A stretch of DNA of 64,000 nt from the NCBI RefSeq assembly GCF_036924535.1, contig NZ_JAZHRT010000001.1, positions 7,378,001 through 7,442,000 of the forward strand, written 5' to 3'. Origin of the DNA: Bradyrhizobium sp. AZCC 2262. GTDB lineage: Bacteria; Pseudomonadota; Alphaproteobacteria; Rhizobiales; Xanthobacteraceae. The notes beneath the pieces were generated by a model, which was not told the DNA's origin, made no database searches, and saw only the letters and a list, made by a program, of their open reading frames with translations. A program made the translations under genes and the position numbers. Each line of letters opens with the position of its first letter. Position 1 is the first letter of the stretch. Below, in pieces: positions 1 through 9,966 of the stretch.

Positions 1-1369
1 AAAACGCGTATTCCTGATAGACGGGTTCCACGGAACCGCCCCACTCGCCGTTGAACTTGTCCAGCATTTCTTCCGCCGGCGTGCGGCCCGATTCGAGGAT
101 GCGCTCCAGCGGCTCGAGGTGGCGACTCTCGTCACGGCCGAGCTGATCGATGCGGCCACGCCGCCGCAACCCCGCATGCGACAGCTTCAGGCATTCCCGG
201 GCGATTTCGAACAAATAGCGATCCCTGATCCTGGCCTTGAAGCCGAAGCGCGGGACGTCGTCGCGCAATGCCTGACGCTCCTGCGCGGTCCAGTGGCGGA
301 CCAGATCCCATGCCGCGTTCAGGCTTTCGTCGTCATACAGCAGCCCGACCCAGAACGCCGGCAGCGCCGGCAGCCGGCCCCACGGTACGCCATCGGCGCC
401 GCGCATTTCCAGATAACGCTTGAGGCGGACTTCCGGGAAAATCGTCGACAAATGGTTGGCCCAGTCCGACAACGTCGGGCGCTCGCCGGGAAGCGAGTTG
501 TTGCGGCCCTCGAAGAAGGCACGGAACGACGAGCCGGCGACGTCGACATAGGTCTCGCCGCGCTTGACGAAATACATGGGCACATCGAGCGCGTAATCGA
601 CATAGCGCTCGAATCCCATGCCGTCCTCGAACACCCACGGCAACATGCCGGAGCGCGCGTTATCCGTGTCGCGCCAGATCTCGGAGCGGAACGACAGGAA
701 GCCGTTGGGCTTGCCTTCGGTGAACGGCGAATTGGCAAACAGGGCGGTCGCGACCGGCTGCAGCGCGATCGACACCCGCAGTTTCTTGACCATGTCGGCT
801 TCCGAGGAGAAGTCGAGATTGGTCTGCACCGTGCAGGTCCGGTACATCATGTCGATGCCGTATTGCCCGACCTTCGGCATGTAGTTGGTCATGATCTTGT
901 AGCGGCCCTTAGGCATCACCGGGATCTGCGACCGTGACCAGGACGGCGTCATGCCAAGCCCGAGAAAGCCTATCCCCAAGGGCGTTGCGATCTCGCGGAC
1001 CTGCGCCAGATGCGCCATCAGTTCGGACTGGGTCTGGTGCACGGTCTCGACCGGCGCCCCCGACAATTCGAACTGCCCGCCCGGCTCCAGCGAAATCGCG
1101 CCACCCCCGGTGACGTCGTAAAGCCCGATGATGTTGCCGCGCTCCATGATCGGCTCCCAACCGAGCAAAAGCTGCATGCCTTCGAGCAGCGCGCCGATGC
1201 CGCGCGAGCCCTCGTACGGCACGGGCTGACGGCCCTCCAGCGTGAACGGGGTCTTCTCGTGCTCGGTACCGATGCGGAACTCGGACGGCGGCTTGGTGCC
1301 GGCTTCGAACCACGTGACGAGTTCGTCACGTGATTGCAGCGGCGTCATATCGATCTGGTCACGCGCCAT
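1..1369 (-). CDS. gshA: Glutamate--cysteine ligase, C-terminus cut by window edge
   Basis: Catalyses the ATP-dependent joining of L-glutamate and L-cysteine, the first step of glutathione synthesis, in the cytoplasm. The reading frame is open from ATG at 1369 to base 1, giving 456 codons. Residues 32-42 (RIGTEHEKTPF) and 85-103 (DVTGGGAISLEPGGQFELS) match the ATP and substrate binding core of the plant/alphaproteobacterial GCS2 class; a FSSEADMVKKLRVSIALQP stretch follows. The C-terminal tail lies outside the window. A second ATG lies seven codons inside (1348) and cannot be excluded as the start. The neighbouring MarR regulator and glutathione S-transferase make this a small glutathione neighbourhood. 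Family assignment is firm; regulation is not visible. Confidence 0.93.
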   Translation of the reverse strand, partial: MARDQIDMTPLQSRDELVTWFEAGTKPPSEFRIGTEHEKTPFTLEGRQPVPYEGSRGIGALLEGMQLLLGWEPIMERGNIIGLYDVTGGGAISLEPGGQFELSGAPVETVHQTQSELMAHLAQVREIATPLGIGFLGLGMTPSWSRSQIPVMPKGRYKIMTNYMPKVGQYGIDMMYRTCTVQTNLDFSSEADMVKKLRVSIALQPVATALFANSPFTEGKPNGFLSFRSEIWRDTDNARSGMLPWVFEDGMGFERYVDYALDVPMYFVKRGETYVDVAGSSFRAFFEGRNNSLPGERPTLSDWANHLSTIFPEVRLKRYLEMRGADGVPWGRLPALPAFWVGLLYDDESLNAAWDLVRHWTAQERQALRDDVPRFGFKARIRDRYLFEIARECLKLSHAGLRRRGRIDQLGRDESRHLEPLERILESGRTPAEEMLDKFNGEWGGSVEPVYQEYAF

Positions 1370-1465
1370 GAAAAAATCCGGATCTCTGGCGATTCGACCG
1401 AACGCGCCGTGTGGCCAAGGGAATGCGGACGGCGTCGTCCGCATCAACGAAACATATCAGGACTG

Positions 1466-1975
1466 TCATCGCGCCGGCACGCCGTCGCGGGCAGCGGCCG
1501 CCTTGACCTCGGAGCAGGAGCAGCCCAGCCGGTCGAGCAGACCGCAAAGCTTCATGGCGTCGGCATCGGACAGTTTGGAGCCGACGTGCTTTTCGATCGC
1601 CGCCGAATAGGCGTTCCACATTTTCTTCTGCAGCTCGCGCCCGGCCTCGGTGATCTCCACGAACTGCCCGCGCTTGTCGATCTTGCATTCGCGCCGCGCC
1701 GCCAGGCCCTCGTCGACCAGGCGGTCGATCAGCCGCGAGGTGGAATATTGCGGGATCAGCATCTGCTTTTCCAGTTCCACCGGGCGCATCTCGCCGGAAG
1801 GCGCGCGCGACAGTTCCAGCAGCGCGTCATACCAGGCCAGCGGCGGAAAGCCCGCTTTCTTCAAATCCTGCTCGACGGCATCGAGCACCCGGCTCTGCAC
1901 CCGCATCAGGCGGATCCAGGCGGCGGTCGCCTCGGTCGATGGTTTGCGTTTCATGCTACGGTCCATGCCAGTCAC
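1466..1975 (-). CDS. MarR family transcriptional regulator
   Basis: Winged helix-turn-helix repressor of 169 residues, slightly longer than usual for the family. The DNA-binding part is visible around residues 65-110: helix-turn-helix PVELEKQMLIPQYSTSRLID, then a wing with CKIDKRGQFVEITEAG. The protein ends in a Cys-rich stretch (LGCSCSEVK), so a thiol-based sensing mechanism is possible but only inferred. ATG at 1960 or 1951 could be the true start instead of 1975. It is transcribed divergently from the glutathione S-transferase at 2096; two inverted 20-bp sites lie between them and are the probable operators. Likely target: the transferase gene and itself. Confidence 0.9.
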   Translation of the reverse strand: MTGMDRSMKRKPSTEATAAWIRLMRVQSRVLDAVEQDLKKAGFPPLAWYDALLELSRAPSGEMRPVELEKQMLIPQYSTSRLIDRLVDEGLAARRECKIDKRGQFVEITEAGRELQKKMWNAYSAAIEKHVGSKLSDADAMKLCGLLDRLGCSCSEVKAAAARDGVPAR

Positions 1976-1990
1976 AGATCAGTGTACCGC

Positions 1991-2040
1991 ACTAAATGCA
2001 GCTGCATCAATCTTGACTATTTCATGCAGATGCATTTAGT
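1991..2040. promoter_or_regulatory. Paired inverted operator sites between marR and gst
   Basis: Two 20-bp half elements at 1991-2010 and 2021-2040 are inverted copies of each other with 18 of 20 positions identical. Each holds a palindromic core: ATGCAGCTGCAT at 1996-2007 (perfect) and ATGCAGATGCAT at 2024-2035. The outer ten bases, ACTAAATGCA and TGCATTTAGT, match perfectly in inverted orientation. Centres are about 28-30 bp apart, close to three helical turns. A TTGACT hexamer at 2013-2018 sits between the sites in the direction of the transferase gene. Binding by the MarR protein is inferred from position and symmetry. Confidence 0.7.
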
Positions 2041-2095
2041 CGTTCCATCGCCCAAAGCCAAGATTTCCAAGGGACGGAAACGAAAGGAAAATCCA

Positions 2096-2710
2096 ATGAA
2101 ATTGTATTATTCGCCAGGCGCCTGCTCCCTTTCCCCCCATATCGCGCTACTGGAGGCCGGCCTCCCCTACGACCTAGTCAAGGTCGATCTGCGCGCCAAG
2201 AAGCTGGAAAACGGCGACGACTATCTGGCGGTCAATCCGAAGGGCCAGGTGCCCGCGCTGGCGCTGGATTCCGGCGAACTGGTCACCGAAGGCCCGGTCA
2301 TCGTCCAGATGATTGCCGACAAGGCCGCGGACAAGAATCTGGCCCCCAGCCGCGACCATGCCGATCGCTACAAGCTGCAGGCCTGGCTCACCTATATCAA
2401 CAGCGAGCTGCACAAGAACCTCGGTCCGCAGTTCGCCCCGGCGCTGTCAGATGACGCCAAGGCCTTCTTCAAGGACCGGGTGATGGGCAAGTTCAAGTAC
2501 GTCGACGGCGAGTTGGCCGGCAAAGACTACCTGATGGGCAAGCAGTTTTCGGTCGCCGACGGCTACATGTTCACGATGCTGTCATGGGCCGAACGGATGA
2601 AATGGGATCTCGCTCATCTCTCCAACCTGATGGCCTACAAGGCCCGCGTCGGAGCGCGCCCAAAGGTGCAGGAAGCGCTGACCAAGGAAGGCCTGCTGAA
2701 GGCGGCGTGA
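2096..2710 (+). CDS. Glutathione S-transferase
   Basis: Conjugates glutathione to electrophiles in the cytoplasm. The 204-residue protein has the normal length for a cytosolic bacterial transferase. The N-terminal thioredoxin-like domain begins MKLYYSPGACSLSPHIALLE, with the Ser/Cys pair at residues 9-11 in the position used by beta-class enzymes; NPKGQVPAL and EGPVIVQMIAD give the cis-Pro and glutathione contacts. The all-helical C-terminal domain contains the N-capping motif SVADGYMFTMLSW. ATG at 2096 is preceded by GAAAGGAAA. A longer open frame starts at 1334 but runs through the divergent MarR gene and is not credible. Divergent from marR and likely controlled by it. Confidence 0.93.
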   Translation: MKLYYSPGACSLSPHIALLEAGLPYDLVKVDLRAKKLENGDDYLAVNPKGQVPALALDSGELVTEGPVIVQMIADKAADKNLAPSRDHADRYKLQAWLTYINSELHKNLGPQFAPALSDDAKAFFKDRVMGKFKYVDGELAGKDYLMGKQFSVADGYMFTMLSWAERMKWDLAHLSNLMAYKARVGARPKVQEALTKEGLLKAA

Positions 2711-2740
2711 GTTTCTTGCGAACAGCCACATATCGAAGGA

Positions 2741-2767
2741 GGCCGGATCCATAATCCGGCCTTTTTT
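2741..2767 (+). terminator. Rho-independent terminator after glutathione S-transferase
   Basis: Inverted arms GGCCGGAT and ATCCGGCC enclose a short CCATA loop and are followed by six T residues at 2762-2767, about 30 bases after the transferase stop codon. Confidence 0.85.
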
Positions 2768-2772
2768 GTGTT

Positions 2773-2898
2773 CGTCATTCCGGGGCGATGCGAAGCATCG
2801 AACCTCCGATGTGCAATTGCACATCGGGGAATCTCGAGATTCCCCGGGGTGCAATTGCACCCCTGAGGTCTGGTCCTTCGGACCATCCCGGAATGACG
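2773..2898. repeat. Palindromic intergenic repeat, long copy (family R1)
   Basis: Terminal arms CGTCATTCCGG and CCGGAATGACG enclose nested palindromes. The centre consists of three perfect palindromes placed end to end: 2808-2825, 2826-2845 (GGGGAATCTCGAGATTCCCC) and 2846-2863. A shorter copy at 39264-39345 has the same ends and the central TCTCGAGA core but lacks the two flanking palindromes. It lies between two convergent genes. Confidence 0.85.
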
Positions 2899-2907
2899 GG
2901 GGAAATA

Positions 2908-5121
2908 TTACGCCGCCTGTTTCTTCGGCGGAAACTTGCCGTAGAAAGTCTCGCCCTTGGCCGCCATGTCTTCCAGCAGTTTCGGCGGGGTGAAGCGCGA
3001 GCCGTATTTGGCCTCCAGCTTGTGGCAGAGCTCGACGAATTTTCGCGTGCCCATGAAGTCGATATAGGACAGCGTGCCGCCGGTGAACGGCGCAAAGCCG
3101 AAGCCGAGGATCGAGCCGACATCGGCCTCGCGCGGATCGGTGATGACGTGATCCTCCACCGTGCGCGCGGCTTCCACCGCCTGCACCACCAGGAAGCGTT
3201 GCTTCAATTCCTCGATATCGAGCGTATCCGGATCGAGCTGCTTCGGCTGCAGCGCTGATAATCCCGGCCACAGGCTCTTCTGGCCCTTGCCCTTCTCGGG
3301 GTAGTCGTAAAAGCCCTTGCTGTTCTTGCGGCCGAGGCGGCCCTGTTTTTCGACCAGCTCCACCATCAGCTTCTTCTGGTCGGGGTTGATGGAATTGGGA
3401 CCGAGATCCGCTTCCGTCGCCTTGATGACCTTGAGGCCGAGGTCGAGGGCGACTTCATCCGACAGCGACAGCGGGCCGACCGGCATGCCGGCCATCTTGG
3501 CGCAGTTCTCGATCATGGCCGGCGGCACGCCTTCCAGGAACATCTCGTTGCCTTCGGCGATGTAACGGCCGACGCAGCGGTTGGCGTAGAAGCCGCGCGA
3601 ATCATTGACGACGATCGGCGTCTTGCCGATCACCCGCACATAGTCGAGCGCGGCGGCGAGCGCGACATCGCCGGTGTTCTTGCCGAGGATGATTTCGACC
3701 AGCATCATCTTCTCGACCGGCGAGAAGAAGTGGATGCCGACGAACTTGCCCTGCTCCTTGAAGCTTTCGGCAAGCGAGGTGATCGGCAGCGTCGAGGTGT
3801 TGGACGCGAAGATCGCATCGGGCTTCAAGTACTGCTGCGCCTTGGCAAAGGTGTCCGCCTTGACCTTGCGGTCCTCGAACACGGCCTCGATGACGAGATC
3901 GCAATCCCCGAGCGTGGCGTAGTCCGCGGTTGGGGTGATGCGCGCCAGCAGCGCGTCGCGGTCACCCGCCTTGGCGCGGCCCTTGGTGATCTGCTCGTCG
4001 ATCACCTTCTGCGCATGCGCCTTGCCCTTGTCGGCGCTTTCCTGGTCGCGATCGATCAGTACCACGTCGAGGCCGGCACGCGCGGAGACGTAGCCGACGC
4101 TGGCGCCCATGAAGCCGGCGCCGATCACGGCGACCTTCTTGATCCTGGTCGGCGGCACGTTCTGCGGACGCCGCGCGCCCTTGTTCAGTTCCTGCATCGA
4201 CAGGAACAGGCTGCGGATCATCGCCGCCGCTTCCTTGGAGCGCAGCACCTTGGTGAAGTAACGCGACTCGACGCGGAGCGCGGCGTCGATCGGCAACTGC
4301 AGGCCCTCGTAGACGCAGCTCATGATAGCGCGCGCCGCCGGGTAATTGTCGTAGGTCTCGCGGCGGTAGATGGCGTTGCCGGCCGGAAACATCATCATGC
4401 CGGCCTTGGAGAACACCGGGCCGCCCGGCAGCTTAAAACCCTTCTCGTCCCAGGGCGCGACCGCCTTGCCGCCACCCTTGATCCAGTCCTTGGCCGCCTC
4501 GATCAGATCGGCCGCCGGCACGATGGCGTGAATCAGATTGAGCGCCTTGGCCTTGTCGACCGTGACCGGATCGCCCTTGAGCAGGATCGTCATCGCATCC
4601 TGCGGCGGGACGAGGCGCGGCACGCGCTGGGTGCCGCCGGCGCCCGGGAACAGGCCGACCTTCACTTCGGGCAGGCCGAGGCGAGTTTTGGGATTTTCAG
4701 CCGCGACGCGGTAATGGCAGGACAGCGTCACCTCAAAGCCGCCGCCGAGCGCGAGCCCATTGATCGCGGCCGCCCACGGCTTGCCGCAGGTTTCGATGCC
4801 GCGCAATACCAGCGAGAAGCGGCGGCTCTGCTCGAACAGCATCTGGTTGGCAGCTTCCTCGCCCTTCTCCTTCAGCATCTTGGCATAGGCGACGTTCATG
4901 CCCTCGAGCATCGAGAGATCAGCGCCGGCGCAGAAGGCCTCCTTGCTGGAGGTGATGACGACGCCCTTCACCGCGGCATCCGCCGTGGTCTGCTTCAATA
5001 TCTCTTCGAGCTCGGTGGTCGAGGTCTCGTCCAGCACGTTCATCGAACGTCCGGGAATGTCCCAGGTGACGAGCGCAATGCCGTCGGCGTCGGTCTCTAC
5101 CTTGAAATTCTTGAAGGCCAT
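2908..5121 (-). CDS. 3-hydroxyacyl-CoA dehydrogenase / enoyl-CoA hydratase (FadB/FadJ type)
   Basis: Bifunctional enzyme of fatty acid beta-oxidation: hydrates trans-2-enoyl-CoA and oxidises the 3-hydroxyacyl-CoA with NAD+. It has 737 residues, usual for the family. Residues 1-190 form the crotonase domain: oxyanion-hole motif [13 protein letters not shown] and the two acidic residues in GGGFEV (E130) and LPEVK (E152). From residue 330 a Rossmann motif [10 protein letters not shown] starts the dehydrogenase, with the catalytic His in [11 protein letters not shown]. The ATG at 5121 is chosen because GGGAGCACC precedes it; the open frame extends 47 codons upstream into a repeat. Last gene of the beta-oxidation operon with thiolase and acyl-CoA dehydrogenase. 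Confidence 0.93.
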   Translation of the reverse strand: MAFKNFKVETDADGIALVTWDIPGRSMNVLDETSTTELEEILKQTTADAAVKGVVITSSKEAFCAGADLSMLEGMNVAYAKMLKEKGEEAANQMLFEQSRRFSLVLRGIETCGKPWAAAINGLALGGGFEVTLSCHYRVAAENPKTRLGLPEVKVGLFPGAGGTQRVPRLVPPQDAMTILLKGDPVTVDKAKALNLIHAIVPAADLIEAAKDWIKGGGKAVAPWDEKGFKLPGGPVFSKAGMMMFPAGNAIYRRETYDNYPAARAIMSCVYEGLQLPIDAALRVESRYFTKVLRSKEAAAMIRSLFLSMQELNKGARRPQNVPPTRIKKVAVIGAGFMGASVGYVSARAGLDVVLIDRDQESADKGKAHAQKVIDEQITKGRAKAGDRDALLARITPTADYATLGDCDLVIEAVFEDRKVKADTFAKAQQYLKPDAIFASNTSTLPITSLAESFKEQGKFVGIHFFSPVEKMMLVEIILGKNTGDVALAAALDYVRVIGKTPIVVNDSRGFYANRCVGRYIAEGNEMFLEGVPPAMIENCAKMAGMPVGPLSLSDEVALDLGLKVIKATEADLGPNSINPDQKKLMVELVEKQGRLGRKNSKGFYDYPEKGKGQKSLWPGLSALQPKQLDPDTLDIEELKQRFLVVQAVEAARTVEDHVITDPREADVGSILGFGFAPFTGGTLSYIDFMGTRKFVELCHKLEAKYGSRFTPPKLLEDMAAKGETFYGKFPPKKQAA

Positions 5122-5178
5122 GTTGGTGCTCCCTCGATGCCGGCAGCCGATGTCAGGCGCGGCGGTTAAATTGGATTT

Positions 5179-5268
5179 CGTAGGGTGGGCAAAGCGCAGC
5201 GTGCCCACCATTCCCAGCGGGGTGCGTGATGGTGGGCACGGCGCAAGAGCGCCTTTGCCCACCCTACG
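5179..5268. repeat. Inverted repeat element CGTAGGGTGGGC (family R2)
   Basis: A 90-bp element with 16-base terminal inverted repeats, CGTAGGGTGGGCAAAG and its complement, and inner arms GTGCCCACCA / TGGTGGGCAC. It lies between the thiolase and the FadB-type gene. A half copy lies at 16368-16400. Confidence 0.8.
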
Positions 5269-5272
5269 GCAC

Positions 5273-6481
<1,209 letters not shown>

Positions 6482-6545
6482 GACGCCCTCCTGGTATGAG
6501 GATCATAATATTATAGGCGAAAGACAGGGAAACGGCGAAAAAATC

Positions 6546-8336
6546 TCAGAACGCTTCCGCCGCCAATTCCATGGTGGTCGCGCAGCCGGTCTGGATGCGT
6601 GCAAGATGCACCGAGGTTTCCGGCAGCATCCGCTCCATGAAGAAGCGGCCGGTCACCAGCTTGGTGGAGAGATAGGGCGTGGCCCCGGAGCCCGCAATCT
6701 TGTCCTGAGCCACTTTGGCCATCCGCGCCCACATATAGGCGAAGGTCACGAGACCGAACAATTGCATGTAGTCGGTGGCGGCCGCACCCGCATTGTCGGG
6801 CTTGGTCAGCGCGTTCTGCATCAGCCAGCCGGTGGCCTGCTGCAGATGGCCGAGGGCTGCCGAGAGCGGGGTGACGAACGGCTTCATCGCCTCGTCGCCG
6901 CCGTGCTCCTTGGCGAAAGCGCCGACCTCGGCAAAGAACGCCATCACGGCGCGGCCGCCATCGCGCGGCAATTTGCGGCCGACCAGGTCGAGCGCCTGAA
7001 TGCCGTTGGCGCCTTCATAGAGCATGGCGATGCGCGCATCGCGCACGAACTGCTCCATGCCGTGCTCGGCGATGTAGCCGTGGCCACCATACATCTGCTG
7101 CGCCAGCACCGCGTTGGAGAATCCGACGTCGGTCATCACGCCCTTCATGACCGGCGTCATCAAGCCCATGTGGTCGTCGGCTTCCTGGCGGTCCTTCGGG
7201 TCGGAGGAACGATGCGCGACGTCGCTCTTCAGCGCGGTCCACACCACCATGGCGCGGGCCGCCTCGTTGAAGGCGCGGATGGTGAGCAGCACGCGACGCA
7301 CGTCGGGATGCACGATGATGGGATCGGCCGGCTTGTCCGGCTCCTTGGCGCCGGTCAGCGAGCGGCCCTGCAGACGCTCGCGCGCATACTGGACGGCGTT
7401 CTGATAGGCGACTTCGGACTGTGCGAGGCCCTGCACGGCGACGCCGAGGCGGGCCTCGTTCATCATCACGAACATGCCCTGCATGCCCTTGTTCTCTTCG
7501 CCGATCAGCCAGCCGGTGGCGTTGTCGTAGTTCATCACGCAGGTGGAATTGCCGTGGATACCCATCTTGTGCTCGATCGAGCCACAGGACACGCCGTTGC
7601 GCGCGCCCAGCGAGCCGTCGGCATTGACCAACACCTTCGGCACCACGAACAGCGACACGCCCTTGATGCCGGCCGGCGCACCTTCGATGCGCGCCAGCAC
7701 CAGATGGATGATGTTCTCGGTGATATCGTGCTCGCCCGCGGAAATGAAGATCTTGGTGCCTGATATCATGTAGCTGCCGTCGGCCTGCTTGACGGCCTTG
7801 GTGCGCAACAGGCCGAGATCCGTGCCGCATTGCGGCTCGGTGAGGTTCATGGTGCCGGTCCACTGGCCCGCCACCATCTTCGGCACGAACATCTTCTTCT
7901 GCTCGGGCCTGCCGTGCACCAGCAGCGCCGCAGTCGCGCCCATGGTCAGGCCGCCATACATCGAGAACGCCATGTTGGCCGCGCTCTGGAATTCGGTGAC
8001 CACCTGGCTCAGCGTCACCGGCAGCCCCTGCCCGCCATATTCCGCCGGCGCCGACAGTCCGAGCCAGCCGCCTTCGGCCACCTGCTTGAAGGCTTCCTTA
8101 AAACCCTTCGGCGTGGTCACCGAGCCGTCGTCATTCCGCTTGCAGCCTTCGAGATCGCCGACACGGTTGAGCGGCTGCAGCACCTCTTCGGAGAGTTTTG
8201 CCGCCTCGCCGATGATCGCCTCGCGCACGTCGGCGGAGGCGTCGGTGAACCCGGGCAGATTGTCGTAGCGATCAATCTGGAACACGTCGTTAAGCAGGAA
8301 GGTGACGTCTTCCACGGGGGCTTTGTAGATCGGCAT
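6546..8336 (-). CDS. Acyl-CoA dehydrogenase with C-terminal extension
   Basis: FAD-dependent enzyme that introduces the first double bond in acyl-CoA. The 596 residues are the length of the large class that carries an extra C-terminal domain, not the 380-residue short-chain type. The FAD/substrate signature NLTEPQCGTDLGLLRTKA is at residue 164; YGGHGYIAEHGMEQFVRDA and then YEGANGIQALDL follow, with E441 in the position of the catalytic base. First gene of the beta-oxidation operon with thiolase and FadB-type enzyme. Chain-length preference cannot be read from the sequence. Confidence 0.92.
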   Translation of the reverse strand: MPIYKAPVEDVTFLLNDVFQIDRYDNLPGFTDASADVREAIIGEAAKLSEEVLQPLNRVGDLEGCKRNDDGSVTTPKGFKEAFKQVAEGGWLGLSAPAEYGGQGLPVTLSQVVTEFQSAANMAFSMYGGLTMGATAALLVHGRPEQKKMFVPKMVAGQWTGTMNLTEPQCGTDLGLLRTKAVKQADGSYMISGTKIFISAGEHDITENIIHLVLARIEGAPAGIKGVSLFVVPKVLVNADGSLGARNGVSCGSIEHKMGIHGNSTCVMNYDNATGWLIGEENKGMQGMFVMMNEARLGVAVQGLAQSEVAYQNAVQYARERLQGRSLTGAKEPDKPADPIIVHPDVRRVLLTIRAFNEAARAMVVWTALKSDVAHRSSDPKDRQEADDHMGLMTPVMKGVMTDVGFSNAVLAQQMYGGHGYIAEHGMEQFVRDARIAMLYEGANGIQALDLVGRKLPRDGGRAVMAFFAEVGAFAKEHGGDEAMKPFVTPLSAALGHLQQATGWLMQNALTKPDNAGAAATDYMQLFGLVTFAYMWARMAKVAQDKIAGSGATPYLSTKLVTGRFFMERMLPETSVHLARIQTGCATTMELAAEAF

Positions 8337-8505
8337 GATGTTCTCCCGGCAGGGGCAAAGAGTGGCGAAGGCGCTTGAACTGAATTCGTCGTGGCGATCC
8401 GGAACGAGACCTTATCCGGTTCGGGCAGTCGTAGGGAGTAAGAGGCCAGCAAATATGCGGACAGCCATTGCGACATAAGGCGCGCCGGACGGCGCTGCCC
8501 TGGCC

Positions 8506-8895
8506 TCACTGCCTGGCGAGTTGCTCCCCCATCAAACGGTGCAGCAGATTGATTCCCTTCAGCGGACGCACCATCACCTTGAAATGCGTGATCTTGCCGT
8601 CATCGCTGAAGGTGATGATGTCGACGCCGTTGATCTTGATGCCCTCGATCTCGTTTTCGAATTCGAGCACCGCGCCGTTCGCGCTGCGCCATTCGCCCGT
8701 ATATTTGAAGCCGGGGCCGCCAAGGACCTTCTCGGCGCTCGCCAGATATTTGAAGGTGATGTCGCGCCCGCGCTGCGGCGTGTGGACGACGGGACTTTCG
8801 AACACCGCATCCGGATGCAGCAGGTCCCACAATGCCGCCGTGTCGTGGGACTTCATGTAGCCGTACCACTTGTCGAGGCCGCTCATGGTCATCAT
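8506..8895 (-). CDS. SnoaL-like / NTF2-fold protein
   Basis: Small 129-residue protein of the SnoaL/NTF2 alpha+beta barrel fold: helix-rich start WYGYMKSHDTAALWDLLHP, then VFESPVVHTPQRGRDITFKY and a beta-rich C-terminal half with GKITHFKVMVRPLKG. Members are enzymes or ligand-binding proteins and the substrate cannot be told. Starts at 8895, 8892 or 8886 are possible; GGAG lies just upstream. It is divergent from a PadR regulator with tandem palindromes between them, so it is the likely regulated gene. Confidence 0.8.
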   Translation of the reverse strand: MMTMSGLDKWYGYMKSHDTAALWDLLHPDAVFESPVVHTPQRGRDITFKYLASAEKVLGGPGFKYTGEWRSANGAVLEFENEIEGIKINGVDIITFSDDGKITHFKVMVRPLKGINLLHRLMGEQLARQ

Positions 8896-8950
8896 GTCTC
8901 CTGTGCGGGCGATGACGGGCTGGCGCCGGGGAATGGGCTTCTCCGGAGCT

Positions 8951-8984
8951 TATGCGCATTGACGCATATGCAACTTTATGCATA
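8951..8984. promoter_or_regulatory. Two tandem 18-bp PadR-type operators
   Basis: Two inverted repeats with the same 6-6-6 layout: TATGCG-N6-CGCATA at 8951-8968 and TATGCA-N6-TGCATA at 8967-8984. They share two bases and their centres are 16 bp apart. They fill the space between the SnoaL-like gene and the PadR gene and end one base before the first in-frame ATG that lies outside them (8985). Use by the PadR protein is inferred. Confidence 0.65.
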
Positions 8985-9017
8985 ATGTCAATCACTGTTA
9001 TTCCGGAGGCCGGCGTC

Positions 9018-9614
9018 GTGGCGCTTGGTGACGCGATCCTTGCCTGCCTGACCGAACGTCCGATGACGGGCTACGAGCTCGCCAAGACGTTCGACAACTC
9101 CATTGGATTCTTCTGGAAGGCCGACCACCAGCAAATTTATCGCGAGCTCACCAAGCTTCGCGACCGCGGCCATATCCAGGGCCGCGAGGTGGTGCAGTCC
9201 GGTAAGCCGAACAAGCTGGTCTATACGCTCACGCCGGAAGGGCGGGCCGCTCTCCGGCATTGGGCCGCCCGGCCCAGCGTTCCGGCCTCGATCAAGGACG
9301 ACCTTTTGGTGCGGCTCTATGCGCTCGACAGCGTCGACATCGAACCGGTGCGCACCGACCTGATGGCGCGGCTGGAACATCACCGCGACCGTTTTGCGCG
9401 ATATGAGCGGCTGCTCAACAAACGCTTTCCGGACGGCACGGCGCCGCCGGCCGACGTCGGCAAACTGCTCGGGCTTCGCATCGGCCTGGCCCATGAGCGC
9501 GCTGTTGCCGAGTGGTGCGAAGAGGCGATCGAGGCGCTGTCGGCCCTCACCGCCAGCGCAGCACGGACCAACGTCGTGCCGATCGAAGAAGGCCAGCGCG
9601 AAAACAACGGGTAG
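9018..9614 (+). CDS. PadR family transcriptional regulator
   Basis: DNA-binding regulator of 198 residues from the chosen start. The winged helix is at residues 1-75 (ALGDAILACLTERPMTGYEL, then QQIYRELTKLRDRGHI and a VYTLTPEGR wing); the rest is the PadR C-terminal helical dimerisation domain. GTG at 9018 is chosen because GGAGG stands eight bases in front of it and because the protein then begins at the usual place for the family. In-frame ATGs at 8985 and 8952 exist, but the latter lies inside the operator palindromes. Probably represses itself and the divergent SnoaL-like gene. The ligand is unknown. Confidence 0.88.
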   Translation: MALGDAILACLTERPMTGYELAKTFDNSIGFFWKADHQQIYRELTKLRDRGHIQGREVVQSGKPNKLVYTLTPEGRAALRHWAARPSVPASIKDDLLVRLYALDSVDIEPVRTDLMARLEHHRDRFARYERLLNKRFPDGTAPPADVGKLLGLRIGLAHERAVAEWCEEAIEALSALTASAARTNVVPIEEGQRENNG

Positions 9615-9966
9615 AGCGCGATGAGATCAGGGTGGGCCGTGACGGCGGACCATCCCGCACCCGGGAACGCAAGCGGCAGGAGGGCTGCTAGCCGGCGCCC
9701 ATTCTACTTTGCATGGGGTTGTTTTCGCGATTTTGTATCTCGGCCCTGCGGTTGCGTTCCGATTGAATCGGAACGGCCACAGCCGATTTGACGCCCCGGT
9801 AACTTTTGCGGCCGTGCGTCCCATTCCTTAACCCGTTCTTTACCGTAAGGAACAAAAGTCAGTTCCGAGGCAGGCGACCTGCGCGGAAATAAGATTGTCT
9901 CTTCTGTGGGACGCGCGGGGAGGCTGATGGCGCTGGTGGGGCGCCGAAGCGGAACCGGACGAGAGC
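9615..9966. other. Intergenic region before the PodJ-like gene
   Basis: No credible gene was seen in this stretch of about 350 bases. It contains a perfect inverted repeat at 9755-9775 (CGTTCCGAT / ATCGGAACG around TGA) and presumably the promoter of the downstream gene, for which no clear hexamers could be assigned. Confidence 0.5.
9755..9775. repeat. Short perfect inverted repeat with GATTGAATC core
   Basis: Arms CGTTCCGAT and ATCGGAACG separated by TGA. The core resembles that of the longer palindrome at 13421-13461 on the other side of the PodJ-like gene. Confidence 0.7.

Noticed and set aside
1334..2095. Upstream extension of the glutathione S-transferase frame
   Set aside because: Antisense to the MarR gene; the transferase domain starts at 2096 with a ribosome site.
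3730..5169. Long plus-strand open frame opposite the FadB-type gene
   Set aside because: Antisense to a well supported enzyme; rich in His, Asp and Arg with no domain.
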